Assembly: GCA_040219575.1 (NCBI GenBank)
Contig: JAVJSD010000063.1
Span: forward strand, 62,001 to 126,000
Direction: 5' to 3'
DNA from: JAVJSD01 sp040219575
Lineage (GTDB): Bacteria; Planctomycetota; Planctomycetia; Pirellulales; Pirellulaceae
DNA: 64,000 nt
The translations under genes were made by a program, and so were the position numbers. The notes under the pieces are model-generated. The model worked only from the letters and a program-made list of their open reading frames with translations. It made no database searches and had not been told where the DNA came from. This document shows positions 9,036 to 21,320 of the stretch, one piece after another (the stretch's first letter is position 1; each line of letters starts with the position of its first letter).

Positions 9036-9656
9036 CTACGACCGTCGCGATTCGTACACGTCGTACAGATCGAACAGCACTTCGCGCAGGTCGCCCCCGC
9101 GTCGATCGAGAAGATCACACAAATCGACCTGCCGCAGCACGTCGTCCTGCGGCGCGATGCGCTCGACCACTCGCCTGGCCAAGCACTCCGTGACGGTTGT
9201 GCGGAAAATGGTGGTCAAGCCGACCGGTCGATGCGAGGTCGCCAGCAGGCCGCATCCCGTTCGCCGGCACGACCACAGCAGGCCGAGGCGCGACCTCCAC
9301 GAAAGCTGCTCGTAGCCGTCGACCACCAACAGCGTCGCAGCGCCCCAGGCGCGTCGCTCGGCAGCGGGGACGCCCAGAGAGCGCTGTCCCGCCCGCAACG
9401 TTCGGCGGACGACGCACCGTCCACGCCGCTCGATGCGGGGGAGCAGCGTCTCCAGCAACGTCGATTTGCCGCTGCCGTGCGGACCGACGATCGCCCCGCG
9501 CCACGCCGCCGCCTCCAACCGCCGCACAAGCGAGTCCGCGGACTCCTCGGACGGGAACACGAACTCCACCGCTCCCGGCCGAATATGCCGCGTGGCGAAC
9601 GGATTGCGATACTCGGCCGCGACGGCCGCATGCGAGGAACCGAACGCGATGCTCAT
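9036..9656 (-). CDS. Small P-loop ATPase
   Basis: 206 residues. It has a Walker A motif GPHGSGKST (residues 58-66), a Walker B-like strand LLVVDGYEQL near residue 115, and a sensor-like LLATSHR further on. These suggest an ASCE-class NTPase with no fused domain. Its ATG overlaps the stop of the upstream 147-residue gene (ATGA), so translation is probably coupled. It is the last gene of a three-gene minus-strand operon with a multi-pass membrane protein and an arrestin-like protein. No specific family is recognised; a role in energising or remodelling a membrane-linked complex is only an inference from the gene order. Confidence 0.75.
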   Translation of the reverse strand: MSIAFGSSHAAVAAEYRNPFATRHIRPGAVEFVFPSEESADSLVRRLEAAAWRGAIVGPHGSGKSTLLETLLPRIERRGRCVVRRTLRAGQRSLGVPAAERRAWGAATLLVVDGYEQLSWRSRLGLLWSCRRTGCGLLATSHRPVGLTTIFRTTVTECLARRVVERIAPQDDVLRQVDLCDLLDRRGGDLREVLFDLYDVYESRRS

Positions 9657-10096
9657 TGCTCGACGGTCTCCTCGTCCGGCGTCGACGACGATTCGACCCG
9701 CACCTGCTGAAGCTCCGGCGGCGGAACGGCTCCCAGTTGAAACGGCTGCTCGAAAAACGATTCCTTGCCCTTTCGCAGGAAGATTCGCACCCGCACGCAC
9801 CATTGGATCTTGACGATGATCCCGCAGTAGCTGAGGGGGCTCTTGGGCAGAATCACCTCCACTTGCCGCAACGGCCGCAGGTCGCCGTCTTCGGTGTCGG
9901 CTGGCGTGCGGCGCTCGAAGTAATGCACTCCCAGATCCTCGTCCCCCTTGCCCATCGTGGTCCACAGTACGGAAGCCTCGCAGGCCAGCAACTCGCCCGG
10001 GCCGACCGCGTCGATCTGATATTCGAACGACAGCCGTTCGCCCGGGAAGTAGACCGGGCGCGGTTCGCGCAGTCCGAGGCTGATGAGTGGTTCCAT
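9653..10096 (-). CDS. Arrestin-like small protein of unknown function
   Basis: 147 residues, predominantly beta. It starts MEPLISLGLREPRPVYFPGERLSFEYQID, a layout like the first strands of an arrestin/Spo0M-type sandwich (xPGExLxxxYxI), and later has a basic strand (IVKIQWCVRVRIFL). No enzyme motif is present. It overlaps its upstream neighbour by one base (TGATG) and its downstream ATPase by four (ATGA), so all three genes are almost certainly one transcript. The C-terminal part of the upstream membrane protein has a similar beta pattern, which suggests related folds in partner proteins. Confidence 0.7.
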   Translation of the reverse strand: MEPLISLGLREPRPVYFPGERLSFEYQIDAVGPGELLACEASVLWTTMGKGDEDLGVHYFERRTPADTEDGDLRPLRQVEVILPKSPLSYCGIIVKIQWCVRVRIFLRKGKESFFEQPFQLGAVPPPELQQVRVESSSTPDEETVEQ

Positions 10097-11127
10097 CAGG
10101 CGCTGGTCGCAACACGGGCGGGGGGATAAACGATCACCGGAAAAGTCCGCTCGAACGCCGTTCGCCGTCGCGGTTGTCCACGCACGATGAGTTTCCAGTG
10201 GATCGCGTTATGGGCGGCGCGAAAGGAATGCATGGCGGCCGCCGGCACGATCAATTCGCAACGTCGCTCGTACGGCATGCCCGGTTCGACGGTGAAGGCG
10301 GGCTCCTCCAGCACGCAGGCGCAGTGTACGCGGCGCGTTTCGGTGCGGACATCGGTTCCCTGGCTGAAGGTCGCCTCCTCTTCGCAGACCAGCATCACTT
10401 GCAGCGAATCGATGCTCATCTGTCCGGCTTGGGCCAGGAATACCTCGTACCGTTGACCGGGCCGCAGCGGCAGGTCGGAGATCTCGACGCTGGTGGGGCC
10501 GACGCCGGTGTGATCGAACAATTGCCGCACGAAGTGGTAAATCGACCATCCGCCCACGACGAACATCACGCCCGCCAGCGTCGCCATCAACCAGTCAAAC
10601 TCGTCGCGGACGTAGCTTTCCAGCGCCAGCACGATCAGCACGGCCGTGGCCGCGTTCCACAACAGGCAGAACACCGCCGAGGCCGCCACTCGCCATACCG
10701 GCGACTGCACCACCGGCAGCCGATATTCCAACACGGTGCCGGGACTGTCGGTCAGATCGACGTCGCGCGGCACGCTGGGATAGCCGGGCGACGAGGCCAC
10801 GCCGTCGCCGATGAGCTCCATGCTCCCCGCGCGGCGGATGAGCGCCGAGCGGCGTTCGGCCGAGGCGCCGAAGTGCAACAGCGACAAGACAAATCCCGCG
10901 CCGCCGATGAGCAGGAACGAGGCCAGCACCAACAGCACCAACCACAGGCTCCAGCCGGAAAGATGCGGCGCCTCGGAAAGCTGCGAGGTGAGCACGGCGG
11001 CCAACGCCACCGCGCCCAGCAGGAACAGCACGGCGAAGAACAAAGCTTCGCCCAGGCTGCCGGCGGCGTTCGAGCCCGTCCGCCGGTCGCCGCGTTTCTT
11101 CTGCCACAGCCGGAACAAGCGGGCCAC
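10096..11127 (-). CDS. Multi-pass membrane protein with C-terminal beta domain
   Basis: 343 residues. Two membrane helices lie near residues 27-50 and 58-85 and two more near 148-170 and 180-202, with a soluble loop of about 60 residues between the pairs. The C-terminal 140 residues form a beta-rich domain ending with AIHWKLIVRGQPRRRTAFERTFPVIVYP, a pattern seen at the end of arrestin-like sandwiches. It is the first gene of the overlapping three-gene operon with the arrestin-like protein and the P-loop ATPase. I do not recognise a named family. Confidence 0.75.
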   Translation of the reverse strand: MARLFRLWQKKRGDRRTGSNAAGSLGEALFFAVLFLLGAVALAAVLTSQLSEAPHLSGWSLWLVLLVLASFLLIGGAGFVLSLLHFGASAERRSALIRRAGSMELIGDGVASSPGYPSVPRDVDLTDSPGTVLEYRLPVVQSPVWRVAASAVFCLLWNAATAVLIVLALESYVRDEFDWLMATLAGVMFVVGGWSIYHFVRQLFDHTGVGPTSVEISDLPLRPGQRYEVFLAQAGQMSIDSLQVMLVCEEEATFSQGTDVRTETRRVHCACVLEEPAFTVEPGMPYERRCELIVPAAAMHSFRAAHNAIHWKLIVRGQPRRRTAFERTFPVIVYPPARVATSA

Positions 11128-11496
11128 GATGGAGCGTCAGTCAAGGAGGAATCAGATTCCGGCGGCGAACTCCTGACGAGCTCACCTCCGCCGGTCGGCA
11201 ACCCGTCTTATCACGTATCGCCGTTGGTCAATCAAGCCCCCGCTTTCGTCGGCGTCGCAGCTGGCGGCGATTACGTCTCTTCCACATGCGGGGAGACGTC
11301 GCCTTCGCTCACGAGGTCTTCGGAAGGAAGAGCCGCTTGGCGCAGCGCTCCTCCACGGCCGAGGGCGGCCATGCTACGGAAATACAGCCCGACAACCAGA
11401 CGGTGCGAACGCATCGGCTGACGAATCAGCAACGTTTCATCTGCCTTCTCCGTCACCGGCATGCCGCCGACTCGCCCGCGGAGATGAGTGAGCCCG
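11128..11496. other. Intergenic region upstream of the three-gene operon
   Basis: About 370 bases between the mqnE stop and the start of the membrane-protein operon, both on the minus strand. A 63-codon frame at 11271-11462 is open but has no recognisable content. I see no clear promoter, hairpin or repeat. Confidence 0.4.
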
Positions 11497-12642
11497 CTAC
11501 GCGCCGCTGAGAATCGGTTGGCCGATGTGCCAGTCGGCCATGTCGCCCGCGTCGCGCTCGACGCGGCGATAGAGCGTGTCGCGTTCGACCGGTTCGCGGC
11601 CGGCTTCGACGATCAGGCGGCGGATGTCCTCGACCGAGAGGATCTCGGGCGTGGTGGCGCCGGCGTCGTGATAGATCAGTTCGTGGCGGACCGTGCCGTC
11701 GAGGTCGTCGGCCCCATAGGCGAGCGCCGTTTGGGCCGTGCCGATGCCGAGCATGATCCAGTAGGCCTTGATGTGCGGGATGTTGTCGAGCATCAAGCGG
11801 CTGACCGCCATCGTCCGCAAGTCCATGATCGACGATGGCTTCTTGATCTCCGCCAGGCCGGTGTTTTCCGGATGAAAGGCGAGCGGGATGAACGTCTGGA
11901 AGCCGCCGGTTTCGTCCTGCAATTCGCGCAGGCGGATCAGGTGGTCGATGCGATGGAAAGCGTTTTCGATGTGGCCGTAGAGCATCGTGCAGTTGGTCTT
12001 CAGGCCGATTTCGTGGGCCGTGCGGTGGATCTCCAGCCAGTTTTCGGCGTCGGCCTTGTGCTCGCAGATCTTGTCGCGGACCTCGGGATGGAATATCTCC
12101 GCCCCGCCGCCGGGCATACTGCCGACGCCGGCCTGCTTGAGTTCCTCCAGGATGGTGCGAATCGGCTTCTTGGTGAGGAACTCGAACCAGTTGATTTCGA
12201 CGCCGGTCCAGGCCTTCAGATGCAGCCGCGGGTAGGCCTCGTGCAAGATGCGGACGACGTTCACATACCAGTTGTAGTCGCGCTGGTGGTGCAACCCGCC
12301 GACGATGTGCATCTCGGTGCAGCCGTTTTCGACCGCTTCGCGGCCGCGCTGCAGGATCTGCTCGTCGCTCATCACGTATCCCTTGGGATCGCGCAGATCG
12401 GAGCGGAACGCGCAGAAAATGCAGCGATACACGCAGACGTTGGTGGGATTGAGATGCGTGTTGATGTTGTAGTAGGCGAAGTCGCCGCTGATTCGCTCGC
12501 GGACCAGGTTGGCCAGGGCCCCCACCTCGTGCAGGGGGGTGGTCGGCTCGTACAGCAGCAGTCCGTCGTCGAGCGAGAGCCGCGCTCCCGCCTCCACCTT
12601 GTCGCGGATCGGTTTCAGGTCGGGATGCGTCGTGCGGAGCAT
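11497..12642 (-). CDS. mqnE: Aminofutalosine synthase MqnE (radical SAM)
   Basis: 381 residues, the normal length for the family. The radical-SAM cluster motif CVYRCIFC (Cys70, Cys74, Cys77; CX3CX2C) follows NTHLNPTNV, the characteristic MqnE lead-in. Later family blocks include TEMHIVGGLHH, SMPGGGAEIF and the C-terminal region AYGADDLDGTV. MqnE joins 3-((1-carboxyvinyl)oxy)benzoate to S-adenosylmethionine to make aminofutalosine in the alternative (futalosine) menaquinone pathway, in the cytosol. The other mqn genes are not in the window. MqnC is the main alternative, but the PTNVCVYRC context and AYGADDLDGTV favour MqnE. Confidence 0.93.
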   Translation of the reverse strand: MLRTTHPDLKPIRDKVEAGARLSLDDGLLLYEPTTPLHEVGALANLVRERISGDFAYYNINTHLNPTNVCVYRCIFCAFRSDLRDPKGYVMSDEQILQRGREAVENGCTEMHIVGGLHHQRDYNWYVNVVRILHEAYPRLHLKAWTGVEINWFEFLTKKPIRTILEELKQAGVGSMPGGGAEIFHPEVRDKICEHKADAENWLEIHRTAHEIGLKTNCTMLYGHIENAFHRIDHLIRLRELQDETGGFQTFIPLAFHPENTGLAEIKKPSSIMDLRTMAVSRLMLDNIPHIKAYWIMLGIGTAQTALAYGADDLDGTVRHELIYHDAGATTPEILSVEDIRRLIVEAGREPVERDTLYRRVERDAGDMADWHIGQPILSGA

Positions 12643-12806
12643 GATTTGTAGCGGCGTGGTGGTGAAAGGGTTTCCCTACCCGATAGACCGTCGAGTTTAG
12701 TACCGACTTAACAGCGTGTCCACGTGGGGGCTGTTCGAGATCGCGGCGGTGTACCGCTTGGCGTGCCGGAAGGCGCGGGGAATGCCAGGGGCGCCCACAC
12801 GGTCGC

Positions 12807-15218
<2,412 letters not shown>

Positions 15219-15706
15219 CAGGCGGCGCAATTGCAGGGAACCGGGGCCAGCATGGAACCTACCCGGAACGTCGTACGAGTTAAAGCTGGCAACGTGCCGG
15301 CTCGGGCCATGTCCGTCGTTTTCTCCCGACGTATTCGCTCGACGGACGAGTGCTGCGTCATCTCGAAGATTCTGGGAAGTAGAAGTCGTGAGACTTCTCG
15401 AACGGCAGTCGTTGTACCGAACTGCCGAACTCTCACGAGCTCTCACGAGTTCCGCTACCCTAAACTCAACACGTCACAAAGCACGAGGAAGTCCGTCGTG
15501 CCAAGGAAACGCCCCCACGACCGGCGCGGCTCGCAATGCGGGCGGTTCCTGGTAGAATCGGAAAACGGCGGGAAACTTGACGCGGCAGGGAAGGCTGGCC
15601 TCAATCCGGCAGATCTGGACGCAACTTGCTTTTTTGGGGAGCACGTCGCTTGAAGCCACCGCCCCGTGATAGGAACGAGCCGTCGTCGAACCCGCAACCG
15701 GCGTCG
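15219..15706. other. Intergenic region between divergent helicase and kinase genes
   Basis: About 490 bases between the helicase start and the kinase start. It contains the second copy of the 72-nt repeat at 15381-15452. The frames open here (an N-terminal extension of the helicase, and a TTG-initiated 27-residue extension of the kinase from 15626) have no conserved features. No clear promoter is visible. Confidence 0.45.
15381..15452. repeat. 72-nt dispersed hairpin repeat, copy 2 (inverted)
   Basis: It contains AGAAGTC-GTGA-GACTTCT at 15381-15398 and CTCTCACGAGTTC ending at 15452. Its reverse complement aligns without gaps over all 72 positions with 7318-7389, including the spacing between the two palindromes. 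Unlike copy 1, which is between convergent genes, this copy sits between divergent genes, so it is not simply a terminator. Confidence 0.7.
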
Positions 15707-16936
15707 ATGAATGCGTCGAACGATCCGGCGGACCTGCCGGCCGAGGTCCAGGGACTCATCGAAGAACGCCGCGAGGCCTTCGAGTCGGCCTGGCGGCGCG
15801 GTGAAAGTCCGTCGCCGGAAGCGGCTCTCAACGGCTTCGAAGGAGAGGCGAAATCGCTGCTGTTGCGCGAACTGGTCCGGATCGAGCAACACTATCGTTT
15901 CCAGCAAACCGGTCGTTCACTCGGCGATGAGCCGTGGCGGCAAGAGCGGCTTCAGGAAGAGTCGCCCGCCGGGGTGTCCGACACCACCATGATTCCGGTG
16001 GAGACGCAGTTCCAGACATCGGTTGGTGCGTCCGACATCACCGGCGCCTTCCGCCCGTCCGCGCAGTTCGCGGGTTTTCCGGTAAGGTTCGGTCGCTATC
16101 GGCTGATCCGACCGCTGGGGACCGGGGGAATGGGGAGCGTCTATCTGGCGGAGGACACGCTGCTGGAACGCCGCGTGGCCCTGAAGCTGCCGCAATTCCA
16201 TGGGGACGCCGAATCGGAGCTGGTGACGCGCTTCTATCGCGAAGCCAAGGCGGCCGCCGCGCTGCGTCACGCCAATCTTTGCGCCGTGTATGATGTCGGC
16301 GAAGTGAATGGCGTCCACTTCTTGACGATGGAGTATATCGAAGGTTGTTCGCTCGCGGACGAGCTGGCGGGAGGCAGATGTTTCACGGATCGCGAGTCCT
16401 TGCGGTTGGTGCGAACGATCGCCCTCGCGCTGCAGAACGCCCATCAAAAGGGCGTCGTTCACCGCGACATCAAGCCGGCGAACATCATGATCGACCGTCA
16501 TGGTGAGCCGACGATCACCGACTTCGGCCTTGCCCGCCGCCTCGAAGGGGATGCCACGCAACTCACACGGGCTGGTGAGATTCTGGGGACGCCGGCGTAC
16601 ATGCCGCCGGAACAGATCCGGGGCGATCTGGAAAAGCTCGGACCGGCAAGCGACATCTATTCGCTGGGGGTGGTGCTGTACGAACTGCTCACCGGGCAGA
16701 AGCCGTTTCGCGGCACGCTCGTCAAGGTTCTCGAGCAGATCGTGGCCAGCGACCCGCCTCCGATGAGCGACCACCGCGATTCGGTCGCCCCCGAAGTGGA
16801 GGCCATCTGCCGCAAGATGATGGCCCGCCAACTCGAAAACCGGTACGAATCGATGGAGGCGGTCGCGGCGGCGATCAGAAACGCCTTGCCGGCGGCCGAT
16901 CCTCCCACCGCCACGCCTCCGCTGCGACGCCGTTAG
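15707..16936 (+). CDS. Soluble Hanks-type serine/threonine protein kinase
   Basis: 409 residues from ATG 15707. The N-terminal ~65 residues (FESAWRRGESPSPEAAL...LLLRELVRIEQHYR) match the helical domain found before many planctomycete kinases, and the 816-residue kinase in this window has the same domain. The kinase domain is complete: glycine loop GTGGMG (138-143), VALK, HRDIKPAN (252-259), DFG (272-274) and MPPEQ in place of APE. After the kinase lobe only a short Pro/Arg tail remains, with no membrane helix or sensor domain, so it is probably cytosolic. It would phosphorylate Ser/Thr of unknown partners. It stands alone with no operon partner. Confidence 0.88.
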   Translation: MNASNDPADLPAEVQGLIEERREAFESAWRRGESPSPEAALNGFEGEAKSLLLRELVRIEQHYRFQQTGRSLGDEPWRQERLQEESPAGVSDTTMIPVETQFQTSVGASDITGAFRPSAQFAGFPVRFGRYRLIRPLGTGGMGSVYLAEDTLLERRVALKLPQFHGDAESELVTRFYREAKAAAALRHANLCAVYDVGEVNGVHFLTMEYIEGCSLADELAGGRCFTDRESLRLVRTIALALQNAHQKGVVHRDIKPANIMIDRHGEPTITDFGLARRLEGDATQLTRAGEILGTPAYMPPEQIRGDLEKLGPASDIYSLGVVLYELLTGQKPFRGTLVKVLEQIVASDPPPMSDHRDSVAPEVEAICRKMMARQLENRYESMEAVAAAIRNALPAADPPTATPPLRRR

Positions 16937-16943
16937 CCGGTAG

Positions 16944-16960
16944 GTCAGGCATTGCCTGAC
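16944..16960. repeat. Short palindrome GTCAGGC-ATT-GCCTGAC
   Basis: Seven-base arms with a three-base loop, eight bases after the kinase stop. It is a close relative of two GGCAGGCA-N3-TGCCTGCC palindromes at 28330 and 31861. All three lie in intergenic DNA. Confidence 0.55.
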
Positions 16961-17153
16961 AACGAAGGCTGCTGAACCTGGGTTTCTTCTGCGTGCCACT
17001 CGCGCCACCCCGCCGCAAGTCCGAACGTGACTGTCAGTGCAAGACACGGTGAAATAGGGGAGTGAGGGTTATTTGGCAACCGCGATTCCGCCCCAAGCCG
17101 ACGACTTGTCGTCGCGGTTGGCGCGCGAGAAACCATTCTCAGGGAGCGCCAAG

Positions 17154-17306
17154 ATGCTGACGGGAGAAGCAAAGCGTGTTGCGGATCGCGCCATGCGGTT
17201 CTATGAGGAGAGTTTCAATGAAGCAGAGTCAGCGGGGCCCGAGTCAGCGGGGCCAGCCAATTCTGAAGGGGGCGAGAACTCCACCCGACTTCATCGGGAA
17301 GAATAG
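17154..17306 (+). CDS. Doubtful small hypothetical protein
   Basis: A 50-codon frame starting MLTGEAKRVADRAMRFYEE, with a GGGAG sequence about eight bases upstream. The first half could be an amphipathic helix; the second half is low complexity and encodes the tandem SAGPESAGP repeat. No family is recognised. It may be a remnant or chance frame within a decayed region. Confidence 0.2.
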   Translation: MLTGEAKRVADRAMRFYEESFNEAESAGPESAGPANSEGGENSTRLHREE

Positions 17307-17696
17307 TGCGTGGCGGCTGATTTCGACCCTCCCGCGTCTCTGCGCCTTTGCGCCGCTGCGTTAAAACTGTCTCCGGCTCGCTCGAGCACCGCCCTGCGGG
17401 AAAACAAATTGCCAGCACCACTGCTCGTTGGCCTTCGGACACGTCTCGCCAGAAACCCGGAAAGCCACCCCCTATTAGAGCGGCCTTGCGACGCGAAATC
17501 AATCACCAGCAACTCCAAGGATTGGGGGCCATTGCGGCAGGATCCATGTCATCCTCGCAGTGGATTCGGCCCGGGCTGAGCCGTCGAGTTTCTTGCGCGC
17601 TCAGGACGAACCGTCATTAGGCGCGAAGGGCCAAGGTGCAACCTGCTTCGGTTACATCGGCCGACGCTTGCTGAGGTGCAGTTCAATGCAGGCGAT

Positions 17697-17729
17697 GGTA
17701 GTGGGCTAGTTTGAGAATTAGCCACTACC
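17697..17729. terminator. Hairpin downstream of the ceramidase-like gene
   Basis: GGTAGTGGGCTA at 17697-17708 pairs with TAGCCACTACC at 17719-17729 with one bulged base. It lies about 85 bases beyond the stop of the minus-strand ceramidase-like gene, the last gene of its cluster, and could end that transcript. No T-run follows on the minus strand. Confidence 0.4.
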
Positions 17730-17813
17730 GGCCGACGGGGCGTGTGGAACGTCCTACCTGCGAGGCCGCATTTGCGGTCCCATGCCGGAGGTGCGAGCAT
17801 CAGCGGCTTACCG

Positions 17814-19304
17814 CTACTTTGCATTCAGCTCGTCGAGCATCTTTACCAAGGCGTCAACCATCTTCACCGAGGCGTCGAGCTGCACCTTGTTGACGCCGAT
17901 CCAGGTCTCGTAGCCGCCGAGCCGGTGCTGTTCGGGCGTCGGCAGGTAGCCGTTCGAGCCGTTGGCGATGGAGATGTTCATCAGCGGCTGGATCGGGCTG
18001 CGCTGCTTGAGGTCCAGACCGATCTCCGCAAATACCTCGAACGGCATCGCGGCGATGGCCAGGTCGCCGATGCGGTGCGTCTGCACGACCACGTCGATCG
18101 TCGGCGGCATCTCCGGCGAGGCGTAGGCGAGCACCGTGCTGTAAGTGCTGTATCGACTGGTGCTCATCGGCTTGATCTTCTTGGCCTTCACCGCCTCGGC
18201 CCACTGGACTTCCTCCTTCGTCGGATGGCGCCGGTCGAACGTGAGCGTTCGCTGCAGCGACGAGAGCTTCACATGATCGTGCCACTTCAGCGTCTTGTGC
18301 GCCTCCATCACCTTCTCCGCGCACAGGTGCGCCACCTCGCGGGCCTTCTCGAAAGGCTGATACCGCTTCGTCGGCTGCGGCCCGCGCCTGGCCAACTCCT
18401 CCTCGCTGTAGCGCGCCAGGTTGTTGACGTCGCCGCTTGTGCCGTTGGCCATGATGCCCACAAACGGCGGATCCTGATGCCGGTCGGCGCCGAGCAGCTC
18501 GCCCACGCGGTCGGCGAAGATCGCAAAATAGTCGGCCGAGATTGTGTTGGCCGGCACGCCGCCGACGTAATGCAATCCGTAGGAAGCCAGCAGCGCGATC
18601 GGCTTGCCCGCGGTCGACTGCACCGAGAGAAAGGTGATCTGCGGGTCGACGGGACCGGCGGGCCTCAGCAGACCGCTGTAACCGGGATTCGTATCGACCT
18701 GTTCGATGTTGTCGTGGGCGCCGTAGATCGGGCCGCGACTGGCCATCAGGAACCACCGGCGGTTGAAGACCTGCGTCGGCTCCTCGGCGACGCCCCAGCC
18801 GATCCGCGCCGGCTGGAGTTGATTGTCGGCGCGCAGCACGCCTTCGGCGATCCGCCGGGTCAGGTACGCGCGATAGTCGTAATAGGGCTCGTCGTCACCC
18901 TCTTCCAGCTTGGCGCCGGTCGAGGTGTGCGTGTGGGTCGCCGAGACCAGCACGCACTGCGGAGGGATGCCGGTCGTCCGTTGGATAATCTGCTTGGCGT
19001 CGACCACGACCTCGGCCGAAATGTGCCGCAGGTCGCACACCACCAGCGCCAGCTTGGCTTGACCGTCGTCGAGCACCAGGCAGCGGGCGTGCAGTTCATC
19101 GTGGACGTGCGTCGCCTGCCTACTGGAGCGAACCGTTGCATCCGAACCGATCGGCGGCGTGATGTTGCTCGTGGCGGCGCCGGCGCGAAACATCAGCTCG
19201 TCCGACATCGCGGCGTCGGCAATTCCAAGCGAAAAAAATGCGAGGCAAAGGCTTGTGAAGATGAAGTAGCGTTGGGTGCGCATGGAGGCGTTTCTTTTCG
19301 TCAT
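17814..19304 (-). CDS. Secreted neutral/alkaline ceramidase-like protein
   Basis: 496 residues from ATG 19304; ATG 19283 is an equally possible start that places the signal peptide (TQRYFIFTSLCLAFFSLGIADA) at the very N-terminus. The mature protein begins FRAGAATSNITPPIG, the standard opening of the neutral/alkaline non-lysosomal ceramidase N-terminal domain. It carries the SATHTHTSTG metal-site motif and GTSGDVNNL. It is shorter than true neutral ceramidases (about 650-750 residues) and lacks the C-terminal immunoglobulin-like domain, so the substrate may be another amide or ester. Planctomycetes often carry several of these exported hydrolases. It lies 112 bases downstream of the DUF1501 gene on the same strand. 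Confidence 0.85.
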   Translation of the reverse strand: MTKRNASMRTQRYFIFTSLCLAFFSLGIADAAMSDELMFRAGAATSNITPPIGSDATVRSSRQATHVHDELHARCLVLDDGQAKLALVVCDLRHISAEVVVDAKQIIQRTTGIPPQCVLVSATHTHTSTGAKLEEGDDEPYYDYRAYLTRRIAEGVLRADNQLQPARIGWGVAEEPTQVFNRRWFLMASRGPIYGAHDNIEQVDTNPGYSGLLRPAGPVDPQITFLSVQSTAGKPIALLASYGLHYVGGVPANTISADYFAIFADRVGELLGADRHQDPPFVGIMANGTSGDVNNLARYSEEELARRGPQPTKRYQPFEKAREVAHLCAEKVMEAHKTLKWHDHVKLSSLQRTLTFDRRHPTKEEVQWAEAVKAKKIKPMSTSRYSTYSTVLAYASPEMPPTIDVVVQTHRIGDLAIAAMPFEVFAEIGLDLKQRSPIQPLMNISIANGSNGYLPTPEQHRLGGYETWIGVNKVQLDASVKMVDALVKMLDELNAK

Positions 19305-19416
19305 GGTTGAGAATGTGTAAGGCAAAACGTCGTCCGAATCGTTTCCGCGCATCGGTCGCATCGACCGGCGCTGCTGAAGGTGATTTTTTTGGGCGCAGCT
19401 GGCGGCGGGCAATCGG

Positions 19417-20856
<1,440 letters not shown>

Positions 20857-20903
20857 GGCTTTTGTCTTTCTGTCGTTCTGTCGTTTTTCGTCGATTCCGC
20901 CGC

Positions 20904-21065
20904 TCAGGAGACCTTCATCCACACGTTCACCGCGAACGTCGCCAAGGCGGCGACGCCCAGGGCGATGAAAACCATATCGCCCCACGTTTGCCGTGGTTTC
21001 CCCTTCGGTTCGTCCGGCGACGGATTCTCCGCGTGCTTCGGCGATTCATAAGGATTCAAGTCCAT
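20904..21065 (-). CDS. Small 'NPYESP' single-helix membrane protein
   Basis: 53 residues beginning MDLNPYESPKHAENPSP and ending with one membrane helix (MVFIALGVAALATFAVNVW) and KVS. The NPYESP/NPYASP opening is common in small planctomycete membrane proteins and recurs here in the zinc-ribbon paralogues at 28451 (NPYASP) and 29323 (NPYGSP). The gene is just upstream of DUF1501 and downstream of the PSCyt1/PSD1 gene on the same strand, so it is probably co-transcribed with them. Function is unknown; the stop is TGA at 20904-20906. Confidence 0.6.
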   Translation of the reverse strand: MDLNPYESPKHAENPSPDEPKGKPRQTWGDMVFIALGVAALATFAVNVWMKVS

Positions 21066-21150
21066 CAACTCGTGCAATCCTTCTCGTCATCCGTACAACA
21101 ACGGTTAACAACGAGCGCGAGCCCCGCGTAAATTGTGAAACAGAAGACAG

Positions 21151-21235
21151 CTAAACCGCTGATGAACGCTAATGAAACGCTAAAGGAAGCAAATTCAAGT
21201 CCATCAGCGTCCGATCAGCGTTCATCAGCGGTTAG
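21151..21235. repeat. Inverted repeat with 17-bp perfect arms
   Basis: AACCGCTGATGAACGCT (21154-21170) is the exact reverse complement of AGCGTTCATCAGCGGTT (21217-21233). One further paired extension (CTA/TAG) follows with a single base missing. The loop of about 46 bases repeats the ATCAGCGT theme. It lies between the PSCyt1/PSD1 gene and the small membrane protein gene, so it could attenuate or process that transcript. Confidence 0.65.
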
Positions 21236-21320
21236 CCTTCGTCTTCGTTCGGTTCCGGCTTCGCCGGGCTGAGTTCGATCGGTGTTCCATCCGTGGTTGA
21301 TCAACTCTGCGGGGTCTTGG

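Larger units (their letters stand above)
16937..17813. other. Gene-poor stretch of about 880 bases with short repeats
   Basis: No gene of normal length is supported. It contains a short palindrome (16944-16960), a doubtful 50-codon frame (17154-17306) holding two copies of GAGTCAGCGGGGCC (17225-17238 and 17240-17253), a degenerate pyrimidine-rich run CTCTGCGCCTTTGCGCCGCTGCG near 17338-17360, and a bulged hairpin at 17697-17729. The composition looks like decayed sequence rather than a working gene. Confidence 0.5.

Noticed and set aside
11271..11462. A 63-codon frame upstream of the three-gene operon
   Set aside because: No family, no signal or membrane features and no clear ribosome site; more likely part of the non-coding leader.
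15626..15706. N-terminal extension of the soluble kinase from a TTG codon
   Set aside because: The extension (27 residues) has no conserved sequence and the ATG at 15707 precedes the planctomycete N-terminal kinase domain.
17310..17824. Short frames on both strands in the gene-poor stretch before the ceramidase-like gene
   Set aside because: No start signal or recognisable protein, and composition resembles decayed repeats.
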